From Cohnella baijiui (GTDB lineage Bacteria; Bacillota; Bacilli; Paenibacillales; Paenibacillaceae): a stretch of DNA of 64,000 nt. How positions within the stretch are numbered: position 1 is the first letter of the stretch; each line of letters opens with the position of its first letter. The notes beneath the pieces are model-generated. The model ran no database searches. It saw nothing but the letters and a program-made list of their open reading frames with translations, and was not told the origin of the DNA. A program made the translations under genes and the position numbers. The stretch spans positions 1-64,000 of the forward strand of contig NZ_JAJFOW010000016.1 of NCBI RefSeq assembly GCF_020731285.1. Direction: 5' to 3'. This document shows, piece by piece, positions 50,833 to 60,982 of the stretch.

Positions 50833-52497
50833 CTAATACGCGACCGTCTCGCGGATGACCTCCTGGAGCGTCGTGGTTCCGTCGACGACCTTGTTCAGCC
50901 CGTCGTCCAGCAGTCCGATCATCCCCTGCTCCACAGCGGCCCCCCGCATCTCTTCCACCGTCACGCCCTCCGAGATCAGCTTGCGCAGCCGGTCGTTCAG
51001 GGAGAGCGCCTCATGAATCGCGACGCGTCCGCGGTAGCCGGTTTTGTTGCAGTTGCCGCAGCCCGCGCCCCGGTAGAGATGCCGGACGCGGAGACCCCTG
51101 CCTTCGAGCAGATGAACTTCCTGCTGCGAAGGCTCGTACGCCGTCTTGCACTCCGGGCAGATCCGCCGGACGAGACGCTGCGCCACCACGCCGATCAGGG
51201 AGGAGGCGACGAGATACGGCTCGATGCCCATGTCCCGCAGCCGGGTCACGGTGCTGATCGCGTCGTTCGTATGCAGCGTGGAGAGCACGAGGTGGCCGGT
51301 GAGCGAGGCGCGAATGGCGATCTCCGCCGTCTCCGCGTCCCGGATCTCGCCGACCATGACGATGTTCGGATCCTGGCGGAGGATCGAGCGCAGCCCGGCC
51401 GCGAAGGTCAGGCCGATCGAGGGGTTGACGTGCACCTGGTTGATCCCCTCGAGTTGGTACTCCACCGGATCTTCGACGGTGATGATGTTCGTATGCTCCT
51501 GATTCAGGTGGTTCAGCGCCGAATACAGCGAGGTCGTCTTGCCGCTGCCGGTCGGACCCGTGATGAGAAGAATGCCGTAGGGACGCTCGATCATCTCACG
51601 GAACAGCTTGTAGTTATGGGGATGAAAGCCGAGCAGGTCGAGCGATTTGACGCCCGTGCTCAGATCGAGCAGCCGGAGCACGATCTTCTCCCCGTGGATC
51701 GTCGGCAGCGACGAGACGCGGATGTCGATCGTCCGCATGTCGAACTGCATCTTCATGCGCCCGTCCTGCGGCAGCCGCCGTTCGGCGATGTTGAGCCGGG
51801 CCATGATCTTGAGCCGGGCGGTAATGAAGCCTTGCATCTGCTTGGGGATCGTCCGCTCCGTACGCAGCACGCCGTCCAGGCGGTAGCGGATCGAGACGTG
51901 ATGCTCGCCGGGATCGACGTGAATGTCGGATACTTTGAGCTGCATCGCCTGCTGGATCATCTGGTTCACCAGCCGCACGATGGGCGAGTCTTCGTTCGTA
52001 ATCTCGGTCTCCCGGATCTCTTCCTGCGTCGGCAGCTCGACCATCAGCTGGCTCATCGAGTCCTGAAGCCCGTAATGGCGCGCGATCGCCCGCATCAGCT
52101 CGTCGCGGCTCGTGATCGCCGGCTCGATGCGAAAGCCGGTGCTCATCCGCAGCTCCTCGATCGCGAAGTAGTCGAGCGGATCGGCCATCGCGACGAGCAG
52201 CTTGCCGCCGTCCTTTTGAATCGGGATCGCTTGGTAGCGTCTCGCTAAATTCTCCGGGATGATCTGGATGATCGAAGGATCGATCTGATACTTGAACAGG
52301 CTGACGTGCGGGATGCCGAGCTGAAACTCCAGCACCTCGATCAGCTGCTGCTCGTTGATATAGCCGTGGGTGATGAGCAGATCGCCCAGCTTTTGCTTTG
52401 TCTTCCGCTGCTCCTGGAGCGCCTCTTGCAGCTGTTCCTCCGAGATGAGGCCGCTCTCGACGAGCAAATCTCCGAGTCTCTTTTTTACGATCGCCAT
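50833..52497 (-). CDS. pilB: Type IV pilus assembly ATPase PilB
   Basis: 554 residues: an N-terminal MshEN domain (1-145, KRLGDLLVESGLISEEQLQEAL repeated twice), which binds c-di-GMP in some homologues, then the secretion ATPase with GPTGSGKTTSLY, ITVEDPVEYQLEG, LRQDPNIVMVGEIRD and STLHTNDAI, and a tetracysteine zinc motif (CPECKTAY...CGNCNKTGYRGR). It extends the pilus. First gene of the operon; the ribosome site is weak. Confidence 0.96.
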   Translation of the reverse strand: MAIVKKRLGDLLVESGLISEEQLQEALQEQRKTKQKLGDLLITHGYINEQQLIEVLEFQLGIPHVSLFKYQIDPSIIQIIPENLARRYQAIPIQKDGGKLLVAMADPLDYFAIEELRMSTGFRIEPAITSRDELMRAIARHYGLQDSMSQLMVELPTQEEIRETEITNEDSPIVRLVNQMIQQAMQLKVSDIHVDPGEHHVSIRYRLDGVLRTERTIPKQMQGFITARLKIMARLNIAERRLPQDGRMKMQFDMRTIDIRVSSLPTIHGEKIVLRLLDLSTGVKSLDLLGFHPHNYKLFREMIERPYGILLITGPTGSGKTTSLYSALNHLNQEHTNIITVEDPVEYQLEGINQVHVNPSIGLTFAAGLRSILRQDPNIVMVGEIRDAETAEIAIRASLTGHLVLSTLHTNDAISTVTRLRDMGIEPYLVASSLIGVVAQRLVRRICPECKTAYEPSQQEVHLLEGRGLRVRHLYRGAGCGNCNKTGYRGRVAIHEALSLNDRLRKLISEGVTVEEMRGAAVEQGMIGLLDDGLNKVVDGTTTLQEVIRETVAY

Positions 52498-52622
52498 CGC
52501 GCACCGCCAATTCCAGCAAGTAGTTCTATGTACCCATTCAACAACGCCGGCCTGTCACGAGGGTCATCCGCTCATTAAGACCTTGGTCATGAGCCGTTTG
52601 TACCATGATTTAACTCAAAGTG

Positions 52623-52652
52623 ATTATATACTTTCGCCTATCAGGATGACAA
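52623..52652 (-). promoter_or_regulatory. Sigma-A promoter of the pilus operon
   Basis: On the minus strand TTGTCA (52647-52652) and TATAAT (52623-52628) are 18 bp apart, 126 bp before pilB. The rest of the 313-bp gap to the divergent surface-protein gene shows no other clear site. Confidence 0.7.
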
Positions 52653-52810
52653 CAACCGAATTTCACGAGATTCATAGTCCTTTCGGATCGGTAAATTTTC
52701 CATGCACGCGAATCAAAATGTGATAGAATAGGGGCGAGGATTTATAGGTCTTTTATCCCACACAAACCTTTCGATAGATTCACGGCGTCATTGACGAGGG
52801 AGGAAGCGGA

Positions 52811-55800
52811 ATGATCGGAATGGGTAAAAAAATCGTCGGCCTGGCGATGGCCATCGTGCTGGCGCTGTCGGCGGTAATCGCGCAGCCCGGACCGGCGCAT
52901 GCGAACGAACTTGCCGCGGCTGCGACGGCGAACGCGCCGGAGATTCGGCTGCTGGAGGTGACGGACAGCGGAGCCTCGGATCTGGGCAAGCTGGCGGGAT
53001 ACGGCAGCCCCGCCATCCGCGTCGACACGGTCCGGATGAAGCAATTCGTCGCCTTGCGGGACGAGCTGGACGGCAAGTACGACGCGATTTACATCGGCAA
53101 AGGGAAATACAACGCGACGCTTGTCGGCACGAACCAGAACCACAATACGACCGACCTGATGAACGACATCACCGCGCTCAAGGCGAAGCAGATCAAGGAA
53201 GGCTACATCGATCGCGGCCTGCCGGTCATCGCGTACGCGCAAAAAGGAGCGGCCGGCCCGCTCTCCCAGACGAAGGCCGGCATCTTGCAATCCTTCTTCT
53301 CGCCGTACGTGGCCTCGTCTAGCGGCAACGTGCCTACGTCGAACAAGGAGAACGTTATTTTCGTCGGGGATGACGAATTGACCACCGCCCAGAAGTTCCT
53401 CGACAAGACCAAACTCCAGGCGCGCGCGACCCAGCGGCCGCGTCTCGTCGTCACCTCCGAACCGACCGACTATACGAACGATCCCGGCAAATGGTTTGTC
53501 GCCGGGGATACGCTGACTTACCGGTTCGACGTGGCCAACGTAGCCGATTGGAGCCAACGCCGGCTGGTTGCCAATCTGTATATGGGCATCGACGCGGTGC
53601 TGAAGTTCGGCGCGGACCAGCTCGTCGTAACGCAGCCCGTCGCCTCCCCGACCGGCAACACGCTCACCTTCCGCCTGCCAAAAGGGTACTCGGGCGTCCA
53701 CTACTGGAAGTTGGAGCTGGTCGACCAAAACAGCACGCTGCGCGATATCGATACCGGGGTGCTTCTCTTCCGCGACCAGGTGACGAAGATCAGCGTCCTG
53801 CAGGTGCTGCCGAACAACGGCGACGCCAGCAGCTTGAAAAAGTCGGGCAACATGAACCAGAGCTATCTGTCCAGCGCCGACTACCAGATTTCCATTACGA
53901 CGATGGGGATCGACGCGTTCAACAGCACGGGCTATCGCGAGCTGAACGGCAAATACGACATGCTGATCTTCGGCTTCGTCGACGAATACAACAGACTGGC
54001 GCCGATCAACGCGACCGCGGCGGCCGCCGTCAACGCCTTCATCAAAACCGGGCAGAGCGTCATGTTCACCCACGACACCGTCTATCAGGGCGACTCCAAC
54101 TGGATCGGCTATTTCCAGCAGGCCACCGGCCAGGTGGACCCCAAGACCAACATGGGACTGAACGCCAAAGAGCCTTCGACGACGACCAAAAAGGTGAACG
54201 AAGGCTTGCTCACCCGCTTCCCCTTCGACATCAGCAAGCTGACGACCAAGGTCAACACGACGCACGATCAATATTTCGGCTTGAAGCTGGAGGACGAGAA
54301 CCTCATTCCCTGGTACAACATCACCGGCGGAACGCGGGACTCCGACGACAGCTGGAACCATTACTATACTTACTCCTACGGCAACGTGACCTACTCGGGG
54401 ACCGGGCATACGAACACCAACTTCCCCGATTGGGAGCAAAAGCTGTTCGTCAACACGATGTACCGGGCGTTCATCGGCTCGAACCATGCACCGATCCTGA
54501 CGCTCTCCGCGCCGACGGATACGGCGACGACGAACAAGATCATCCCGTCCTACAACGACGTGCTGGTCAGCTACATCGCCGACGACTACGATCTGATCGA
54601 CCTGAAGCTCAAGACCGAGGTCACCTTCAAATCCAAAGCGACGGGCGCCTCGGTTTGGCAGACCAAGCAGGTCAAAGCTCCGACCGAGACGCTCGCGGGC
54701 GAAATCCGCAACGAGACGTACGAGAATCCGCTGCCCGACGGGGGCGACCTGATCGTCGAAGTCAAGGCGACGGACAAGAGCGGCGCCTCGGCGATCAAGA
54801 GCGTGCAGACCAAGGTCGTCAAGGTGACGGCCAATGTCGACCTGTCCCGGACGGCGGGCGAGCCGGTCAAGGACGGCAAGATCGAGAAAAACACGCCGTT
54901 CGCGATGACCTACACGGTGACGCCGAAAGCGATCCCTTACCGGGACGGCATCGACGTCAAGGACCTGGTCATCCGCAGCTTCCGGCTGAACGAGAAGCTC
55001 CCTTCGAATCTGGAGCTCGTCCGCGCCGACGTTTCGCCGATCCTCCAGGACGCCGCGATCACGGGCACGCTCGCCGACGGCTACCGCCTCCAGGGCAAGC
55101 TTGCCGACATTCCGTATCGCCGCGAAGGTGCTTTCTTCGTCGCCGATCCGGTCAGCTTTACGGTGAAGACGACGCCCAAGGCGAACGGCAACTACTTGCT
55201 GAACGACGCCAGCCTGAGCTTTACCGACTTCTACGTCGAAGGAGCAACGGTGACCAAGGATATCGCAAGGACGCTCCAATTCCCGTCGCTCGCGATCGAA
55301 GGCGTCACCCGGATGACAAGCCTCGGCCTGACCGACATGGTCATCGCCAAGGACGAATCGTCCAAGCTGATTCCGACGATCGCCCCGGCCGACGCGACCA
55401 ACAAAAATTTGACCTGGGTTTCGAACCGGCCGGACATCGTGACCGTCGACGCTTCGGGCGTCATCAAGGGCATCGCCGAAGGCCACGCCCAAATTACCGC
55501 CTCCGCGACGGACGGCAGCGGATTGACGGCGGTCGCGAACGTGACGGTCGTTATCCCGGGCCTCAACATCGTCGGTCCTTCGACGGTGAACGTGGACGAC
55601 ACGATCGATCTGAACGCCGTGCTGGTCACGGCCAACGAGCAGGTCGCTTCGGTATCCTGGTCGCTCGGCCTCGGACAGGAACGCAACGCGGATCTAAACG
55701 CCGCTCCCGGCAGCTTCCACGCGACGCTGACGGGCGTAAACGAAGGCTACGCCGACGTCACGGTTACCGTCCGCACGACCAAGCCGAACGTGTACGCCAA

Positions 55801-57790
55801 GACGTACCGCGTGGCCATCCGCCAGCCGATCCGCCTGACGCTGCCGCCGGAGATCCGGATCGGCAAAGGGGAAGCCTGGAAGCGCGACCTGTGGGCCGCG
55901 ACGCTCGGCGTGACGCCCGAAAGCGCGCGAGACGGCATCCAGAGCTTCACAAGCTGGACGACGAGCGATGCCGGCGTCGCCCAGATCGGCGAGCGCAATG
56001 GCGTCGCATTCGGCGTCGCGGCCGGAACGGCCACGATCGCGGCCAGCTACCGGAAAAACGCGCGCACCGACCCGGTCGCTGCCTCGACCCGGCTCGTCGT
56101 CGTCGATCTCGACGTGCCAACCTCGATCACGATCACGCGCGGCCAAACATACAACTTGAAAGAGCGCATCGCTCCGCTGCCGGCCGACCTGGGCGCCGGC
56201 ATCCTGGACCGGTTGACGTGGAGCGGCGAGCCGGACAAGACTTTCGTCTCGGTGGACGCGACAGGCGTCGTGACGGGGCTGACGCCAGGCACCGAGACGA
56301 TCTCCGTGACGTACCGGGAACAGGATGTCGGTCCGGTCATTCTCTCCAAAGACATCCGCGTCAACGTCGTCGACCTGGGTCTGCCCGAGACAAAGGAAAT
56401 CCCGGCCGGGCTGAGCCTCCCGCTGCCGGCGCTGCTGAACGTCGCGCCGGGCTGGCTGGCCCAGGAAGTGAAGACGAACTTGACGTGGCGCGACGAACCC
56501 GGCAACGACGCGGTCTCGCTCGCGGCCGACGGCACCGCCTTCGGCGTGCGGCCCGGCGAGGAGAGGATCGTCGCCGTCTACCGTCCCGCAGACGGCAGCC
56601 CGGCCATCGAGGGCAGCCTGATCGTCAAGGTGTCGAAGGTTAGCCTCACGTTGCCGCCTTCCGTCACCGTAGAGGTCGGCAAGCAGGCGAAGCTCCTCGA
56701 GAAGCTCGGCATTGCGCCTGGCGACTGGAAGGACGCCATCGGACGCCAGGTGAGCTGGTCGGCCGACGGATCGAAAGCCAAAGTCGAAGCCGCCGGCACG
56801 GCGAACGGACTTGCGCCCGGCACCGGCTATGTCAAAGCGCTTTATACGAATCCGTTGACCCGGACGACGGATGCGGAAGCCGAAACGGCGCTCCGCGTCG
56901 TGAAGCTGTCGCTGCCGGCCGAGCTGACCATCGGTCAGGGGCAGACTTACGACCTGATCGGCGATTTGAAGATCGAGCCGGCGGAGCGCCGCCAGGACAT
57001 CTTGAGCCGGGTCACGCTGTCGGACGAAGCCGGCAAAGACTTCGTCGCCGTCGCGAACCCCGACGCCTGCAAATCCCCCGGGTCGGAGGAGTGCGGCATC
57101 CTGAACGGTCTGAAGCCGGGAACCGAGCAGGTTACCGTCACCTATTGGCCGGCGGACGGCGAAGCGATCCGCAAGACGGTGGCCGTCACCGTCACGGAGC
57201 TGAATCTGGGTCCCGACCAGACGTTGACGCTGAAGCTGCAATCCGTCTACGATCTGTATGACGACCTGCTTGCCAAGCAGCCCGCATATGTCAAGCAAGG
57301 GCTTGTCTGGTCCATCGCTGGCAACGCGTCGGAAATCTCGAGCGCCGGCCGTCTGAAAGCCTCCGCCCTGGGCATTGCCAAGGTCAAGGTCGCCTTCAAG
57401 CAGTCGCCTGCCGGACCGGAGCTGGCCTCCCGGACGTTCACCGTCCGGATCGTCTACCTGGAACGGCCGCCGACCGGCCTCGACCTGTCGTTCGGCGAAT
57501 CGTACGACCTGGTGAACGGAACCAAGGACAAAGGAAAGCTCTCCCTGCAGCCCGCTTCGCTGCCGGCCGAAGTGCGGCAGGAGGTGCTGGACATGATCCG
57601 GTGGTCGGACGAGCCCGGCCAATCGATCGCTTCCGTCGACGCGCGCGGCGTCGTCACCGCGGGGACGAAGGCCGGCCAGGAACATATAACGATGCGTTTG
57701 GTCTACTCCGACGGGCAAGCCGATCAGTTCACCACCGTCGTCAAAGTCAAAGACAGCACGCCTCCCTCCGCGTCCGGAGACCGGTATTGA
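52811..57790 (+). CDS. Large secreted protein: DUF5057-like domain and Ig-like (Big2) repeats
   Basis: 1659 residues: signal peptide (ends about residue 31, GPAHA), then a region of about 550 residues resembling DUF5057 (IRLLEVTDSG..., ISVLQVLPN, MLIFGFVDEYN, and HDTVYQGDSNW), a region with cadherin/adhesin-like strands (about 560-830), then at least seven beta-rich repeats of about 100 residues (about 830-1655) of Big2 type (NKNLTWVSNRPDIVTVDASG, FVSVDATGVVTGLTPGTETISV, IASVDARGVVTAGTKAGQEHI). No LPxTG or C-terminal membrane anchor. The start follows GGGAGGAAG. It diverges from pilB and precedes minor pilin genes (opposite strand), so a pilus-associated adhesin is possible. Confidence 0.8.
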   Translation: MIGMGKKIVGLAMAIVLALSAVIAQPGPAHANELAAAATANAPEIRLLEVTDSGASDLGKLAGYGSPAIRVDTVRMKQFVALRDELDGKYDAIYIGKGKYNATLVGTNQNHNTTDLMNDITALKAKQIKEGYIDRGLPVIAYAQKGAAGPLSQTKAGILQSFFSPYVASSSGNVPTSNKENVIFVGDDELTTAQKFLDKTKLQARATQRPRLVVTSEPTDYTNDPGKWFVAGDTLTYRFDVANVADWSQRRLVANLYMGIDAVLKFGADQLVVTQPVASPTGNTLTFRLPKGYSGVHYWKLELVDQNSTLRDIDTGVLLFRDQVTKISVLQVLPNNGDASSLKKSGNMNQSYLSSADYQISITTMGIDAFNSTGYRELNGKYDMLIFGFVDEYNRLAPINATAAAAVNAFIKTGQSVMFTHDTVYQGDSNWIGYFQQATGQVDPKTNMGLNAKEPSTTTKKVNEGLLTRFPFDISKLTTKVNTTHDQYFGLKLEDENLIPWYNITGGTRDSDDSWNHYYTYSYGNVTYSGTGHTNTNFPDWEQKLFVNTMYRAFIGSNHAPILTLSAPTDTATTNKIIPSYNDVLVSYIADDYDLIDLKLKTEVTFKSKATGASVWQTKQVKAPTETLAGEIRNETYENPLPDGGDLIVEVKATDKSGASAIKSVQTKVVKVTANVDLSRTAGEPVKDGKIEKNTPFAMTYTVTPKAIPYRDGIDVKDLVIRSFRLNEKLPSNLELVRADVSPILQDAAITGTLADGYRLQGKLADIPYRREGAFFVADPVSFTVKTTPKANGNYLLNDASLSFTDFYVEGATVTKDIARTLQFPSLAIEGVTRMTSLGLTDMVIAKDESSKLIPTIAPADATNKNLTWVSNRPDIVTVDASGVIKGIAEGHAQITASATDGSGLTAVANVTVVIPGLNIVGPSTVNVDDTIDLNAVLVTANEQVASVSWSLGLGQERNADLNAAPGSFHATLTGVNEGYADVTVTVRTTKPNVYAKTYRVAIRQPIRLTLPPEIRIGKGEAWKRDLWAATLGVTPESARDGIQSFTSWTTSDAGVAQIGERNGVAFGVAAGTATIAASYRKNARTDPVAASTRLVVVDLDVPTSITITRGQTYNLKERIAPLPADLGAGILDRLTWSGEPDKTFVSVDATGVVTGLTPGTETISVTYREQDVGPVILSKDIRVNVVDLGLPETKEIPAGLSLPLPALLNVAPGWLAQEVKTNLTWRDEPGNDAVSLAADGTAFGVRPGEERIVAVYRPADGSPAIEGSLIVKVSKVSLTLPPSVTVEVGKQAKLLEKLGIAPGDWKDAIGRQVSWSADGSKAKVEAAGTANGLAPGTGYVKALYTNPLTRTTDAEAETALRVVKLSLPAELTIGQGQTYDLIGDLKIEPAERRQDILSRVTLSDEAGKDFVAVANPDACKSPGSEECGILNGLKPGTEQVTVTYWPADGEAIRKTVAVTVTELNLGPDQTLTLKLQSVYDLYDDLLAKQPAYVKQGLVWSIAGNASEISSAGRLKASALGIAKVKVAFKQSPAGPELASRTFTVRIVYLERPPTGLDLSFGESYDLVNGTKDKGKLSLQPASLPAEVRQEVLDMIRWSDEPGQSIASVDARGVVTAGTKAGQEHITMRLVYSDGQADQFTTVVKVKDSTPPSASGDRY

Positions 57791-57809
57791 GTCGGCCGAG
57801 CCTAAGAAC

Positions 57810-57850
57810 ACGACAAGCCCCCGTCCGCATGCGGACGGGGGTTTCGTGTC
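57810..57850. terminator. Bidirectional terminator
   Basis: GCCCCCGTCCGC-AT-GCGGACGGGGG with outer CACGA/TCGTG arms forms a very stable stem between convergent genes. T runs are short. Confidence 0.75.
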
Positions 57851-57862
57851 GATCGTCAAAGT

Positions 57863-59698
57863 TCAGGGACTCGTTCCTTCTGAAAGCGCGTCGGCGAAAC
57901 GCTTTTTGCCGACCGTGATGTTGATCTGGTCGACGCGCGGCAGGCCGACGTATTGATCTTGATAGATCTTGTCGTTGTAGGCGACGATGAACCGGGATTG
58001 GAGCCGCGTCGGTTCGGATGTTTCAAACCCGCGGTCCAGCGGGAAGTCATTTTTCACGTCGAAGATCAAATCTTCCGCGCCTTCGGCCGTGTTGCCTAGC
58101 ACCGCGTTCACCCGAATCGATTTTTTGGCGAAGAAGCCGCCTTTGATCCAGAACGCCGAGCCCACGCCGTACAGCTCCGCCTCGTCGTCCGTATAGAAGA
58201 ACGCGTTCAGGATCGCCGGAGCGGCGGCCGGAGCGGCGTCCTGACCGAAGGGCGCGCCGATCGGATTAAACGCGTCGACGCGGTTAATGAGCACCTTGCC
58301 TTTGGAAATCAGCAGCAGCTCCCGGCCATCGAGCGGATAGATCGTTGCGTCCTCGATCGTCGCGCCGCCAAGCGCGATGATCGTCGCATCCATCTTGACC
58401 TCGCCCTTGATCCAAACGTTTCCGGTCACCAGCATATTCCCCCGGATCTCCATCGGATGATCGGACCCCGCGTACGAATTGTCGATCGTCAGGTCGCCGC
58501 CGACGACGAGCCAGTTGCTTTTGTAAAAGTTGCCGTTCTGCGGGCGAGAGGCCTTGGCCGATTCCGAATACAAAATCTTCTGGAACTCGCCTCCGTCGAT
58601 TAGAAGATTTCCCGGGAACAGCACCGACTCCGTCAACGCTTCTCCGTTCAACAGGCTGTATCGCCGCATCTCCTCCTCGAACGCGGCGATCTGCTCGTCG
58701 GTCGGATCTTTGTTCGGATCTTCGCTCAGGACGGGTTTGGTCGTCGGCATGATCCGGGATGTCGGGAACTGCCCGAGAAGGCCGCCGATGCTGTCGCCGG
58801 ACGTCGGCTTCGGCGCGCCGATCGCTTCCGCCAACTTGTCCTTGAAGGACTCGGCGACGTTCATCGAGACGAACTTTTTGCGCGAACGGAATTGGAAGCG
58901 GTCGAGCGGCAATCCGATGATCGTTTGAAGCGCGTCGACATTCGTCTGCTTCACCGGGACCGTCTCGTAGTCGCCGGCCGCGCTGTTGCAGCGCGCCGCA
59001 TCCTTGCACACGCGCACGCTGTTTTCATCCTGCAAATAGAGGTAGCTGTCGGCGGCCACCGTCGGAAAGGCGGTTGCTTCTCTTCCCGCATTCGAACGAT
59101 AGACGTATTCCGCGTGGTTTTGAATCCACAGCTTGCCGCCCGCATAGACGTTCCCCAGAAAGTAAGGCGCTCCATTCAGGTACACCTCCTCTTCCGAACC
59201 GAACGCATACTTCAAAAACTCGGGGTATGTGTTGACGACGATATCCTGCGCCAGCGTCCGTACGACGCCGTCCACGTTCGCTTTGGCCGTCACTTTGATC
59301 GTAAAATCCTTGGTTTTGACGCCGCCGATCGGCTGTCCGTCTTCGCCTCCGTCCGGCTCGAACGACTCGATCCGGCCCCACGCTTCCCGGCCCAGATCGC
59401 TGCTTCGTTCCTTGCCGGCGTTGATCTGCGCCTTGATCGCCGCGAGGTCGTCCGGCAGCGTGTCCAGATCGATGTCCTCCCGCCCCTCGAAGTAGGCGGC
59501 CACCCGCGCCGCCGCTTCGTTCAGCGCCATCTCGGCCAAATGCAGGCTCTGCACGTCCTTCTCCCGCGTCGCCGACCGCTGCGCGCCGCCGACCGTCGCC
59601 CCGATGATCGCGATGCCGAGCATCGTGAACAGAAGGATCATGAACACGACGAGCAGCAGCGCCGAGCCGCGCTGCCCTTGCGTACCGCTAGCTTCCAT
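57863..59698 (-). CDS. PilX-like minor pilus protein with large beta-rich domain
   Basis: 611 residues. The N-terminus (GQRGSALLLVVFMILLFTMLGIAIIG) is a PilX_N-type helix with the usual G-S-A-L-L start after basic residues. The remainder contains a bactofilin/beta-helix-like part (WLVVGGDLTIDN, GNMLVTGNVWIKGEVKMDATIIALGGATIEDATIY) and CKDAARC, a possible disulfide. It is last of three minor-pilin genes, starting at 59698 after AGGGGG. PilX-like proteins are minor pilins needed for assembly or adhesion. Confidence 0.75.
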   Translation of the reverse strand: MEASGTQGQRGSALLLVVFMILLFTMLGIAIIGATVGGAQRSATREKDVQSLHLAEMALNEAAARVAAYFEGREDIDLDTLPDDLAAIKAQINAGKERSSDLGREAWGRIESFEPDGGEDGQPIGGVKTKDFTIKVTAKANVDGVVRTLAQDIVVNTYPEFLKYAFGSEEEVYLNGAPYFLGNVYAGGKLWIQNHAEYVYRSNAGREATAFPTVAADSYLYLQDENSVRVCKDAARCNSAAGDYETVPVKQTNVDALQTIIGLPLDRFQFRSRKKFVSMNVAESFKDKLAEAIGAPKPTSGDSIGGLLGQFPTSRIMPTTKPVLSEDPNKDPTDEQIAAFEEEMRRYSLLNGEALTESVLFPGNLLIDGGEFQKILYSESAKASRPQNGNFYKSNWLVVGGDLTIDNSYAGSDHPMEIRGNMLVTGNVWIKGEVKMDATIIALGGATIEDATIYPLDGRELLLISKGKVLINRVDAFNPIGAPFGQDAAPAAAPAILNAFFYTDDEAELYGVGSAFWIKGGFFAKKSIRVNAVLGNTAEGAEDLIFDVKNDFPLDRGFETSEPTRLQSRFIVAYNDKIYQDQYVGLPRVDQINITVGKKRFADALSEGTSP

Positions 59699-59709
59699 GG
59701 CTGTGCCCC

Positions 59710-60213
59710 CTAAAATCCGAATCGGCTGTCCAGCGTCAGCCGCTGCTCCCGCCCGCCGTACGATTGCGACAGCGTCAGCGACACCTCGATGAGGCCGCTC
59801 GCGCATTCGCTCGCCATACCGCGGCAGCTCACCCGGATGCGGGACGTATCCGTCAGCGTCGACTTCGTTTCTACCACAGCGTCGTTCGACCCGGTCTTGT
59901 CGATATGCAGCGCCCCGCCTTCGATCCGGATCGCGGGATTGCCCGCGTCTCCGATCAGCCGGATGCCGTTCGCCGTCTGCGCGACGGATTTCGGCCCGTA
60001 GTCGTACAGCTCCTGCATGACGGTCGACATGAGCAGATCGCCTTCGTCGCGCAGCGAATTTTCGATCGTAATTTTGTGATAGGCGGCCATGCCGAAGTGA
60101 AGAACCGCATAAATCGTCAGGGAAACGATCGAGAGCAGCGACAGCGCCGCGATCAGCTCGATCAACGTATAGCCGCCCTCTTCCCGCCGGAGGCGCTTAA
60201 CGAATGCGCTCAT
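59710..60213 (-). CDS. Minor prepilin, PilW-like
   Basis: 167 residues. Prepilin motif EEGG-YTLIELIAALSLLSIVSLTIYAV with Glu+5. The rest is soluble with CRGMASEC, a likely disulfide. It overlaps the preceding prepilin gene by 17 bp and lies 11 bp before the PilX-like gene. Confidence 0.85.
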   Translation of the reverse strand: MSAFVKRLRREEGGYTLIELIAALSLLSIVSLTIYAVLHFGMAAYHKITIENSLRDEGDLLMSTVMQELYDYGPKSVAQTANGIRLIGDAGNPAIRIEGGALHIDKTGSNDAVVETKSTLTDTSRIRVSCRGMASECASGLIEVSLTLSQSYGGREQRLTLDSRFGF

Positions 60214-60754
60214 TGGTGAGATACCCCTCCACTTCGGCCGAATTTCGCTTGCCGCCCGCGGCTCCTTCGCTTTCGATCCGGATCCGGATCGGGATCAGAA
60301 ACTTTTCGAGCTTCTCTTTGTCGGCGTCGGCGTCGCCGCCGGCCGGCGGCAGGCGGGTCACCTCGGCCGCGTATGATCGCCCGTTTACGACCGGACGCAG
60401 CGCCTCCCATAGATAGGGCGTGGCTTTGAAAAGCTCCGTGCGTTCCGCATCGTCTGCGCACACCACTTGGCTCGGCCCGTCCGGGGCTTCAATCGCTTGG
60501 CACCCCTCCGTCGACAAGATCCTATGTTGACCAAGATAGCCGTTGAAGGCGTCGAAGCTCGTCTTTTCCAGAAAAAACAGCGCGTTACGCGCCAGATGGA
60601 CGGCAACGGTCTTGTTCTGGTTGCCTTTGGCGTAGGACATGGCATGGACGAAAAAAGCCGTCAGCGACAAGGACACCACCGACAGAATGGTCACGGCCGC
60701 CAAAACCTCGAGCAGCGTAAAACCGGTTTCTTGCTTTCGCCACGCCTTCATCAT
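60197..60754 (-). CDS. Minor prepilin, PilV-like
   Basis: 185 residues. Prepilin motif ETG-FTLLEVLAAVTILSVVSLSLTA with Glu+5. Two cysteines (EGCQAIE, VVCADD). First gene of the minor-pilin operon. ATGATG start after GAAGGTAACAG. With the PilW- and PilX-like proteins it probably forms the tip complex that primes the pilus. Confidence 0.85.
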   Translation of the reverse strand: MMKAWRKQETGFTLLEVLAAVTILSVVSLSLTAFFVHAMSYAKGNQNKTVAVHLARNALFFLEKTSFDAFNGYLGQHRILSTEGCQAIEAPDGPSQVVCADDAERTELFKATPYLWEALRPVVNGRSYAAEVTRLPPAGGDADADKEKLEKFLIPIRIRIESEGAAGGKRNSAEVEGYLTNERIR

Positions 60755-60921
60755 CTGTTACCTTCTTCCTATTTCAATCAAGTACTTAAGTCCTACATTC
60801 TCTCTCATCTTACCATATTCCTCCTTCGGTGGACACGAGATTCGGAGCGTGAGAGATTTGCGGGTTGGAGCAACGAGAGGACGGACGGTCAGCGCGAAGA
60901 GAGTCCATCGTCCGGAAAGCG

Positions 60922-60963
60922 AAAAAAAGCCGATAGCGCTGCCTTACGGCAGTCTATCGGCTC
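60922..60963 (-). terminator. Terminator behind the GtrA gene
   Basis: AGCCGATAG-ACTGCC and GGCAG-CGCTATCGGCT pair on the minus strand, followed by seven T, 20 bp after the gtrA stop. The rest of 60755-60982 is the leader of the minor-pilin operon; no strong promoter is seen. Confidence 0.88.
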
Positions 60964-60982
60964 TTGGCGAGAAACGCGCGTA

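Noticed and set aside
52742-55492. 916-residue antisense frame under the large surface protein, and similar ones at 55694-57859 and 53491-56643
   Set aside because: Shadow frames of the 1659-residue gene; no domains or ribosome sites, and composition typical of reversed GC-rich codons.
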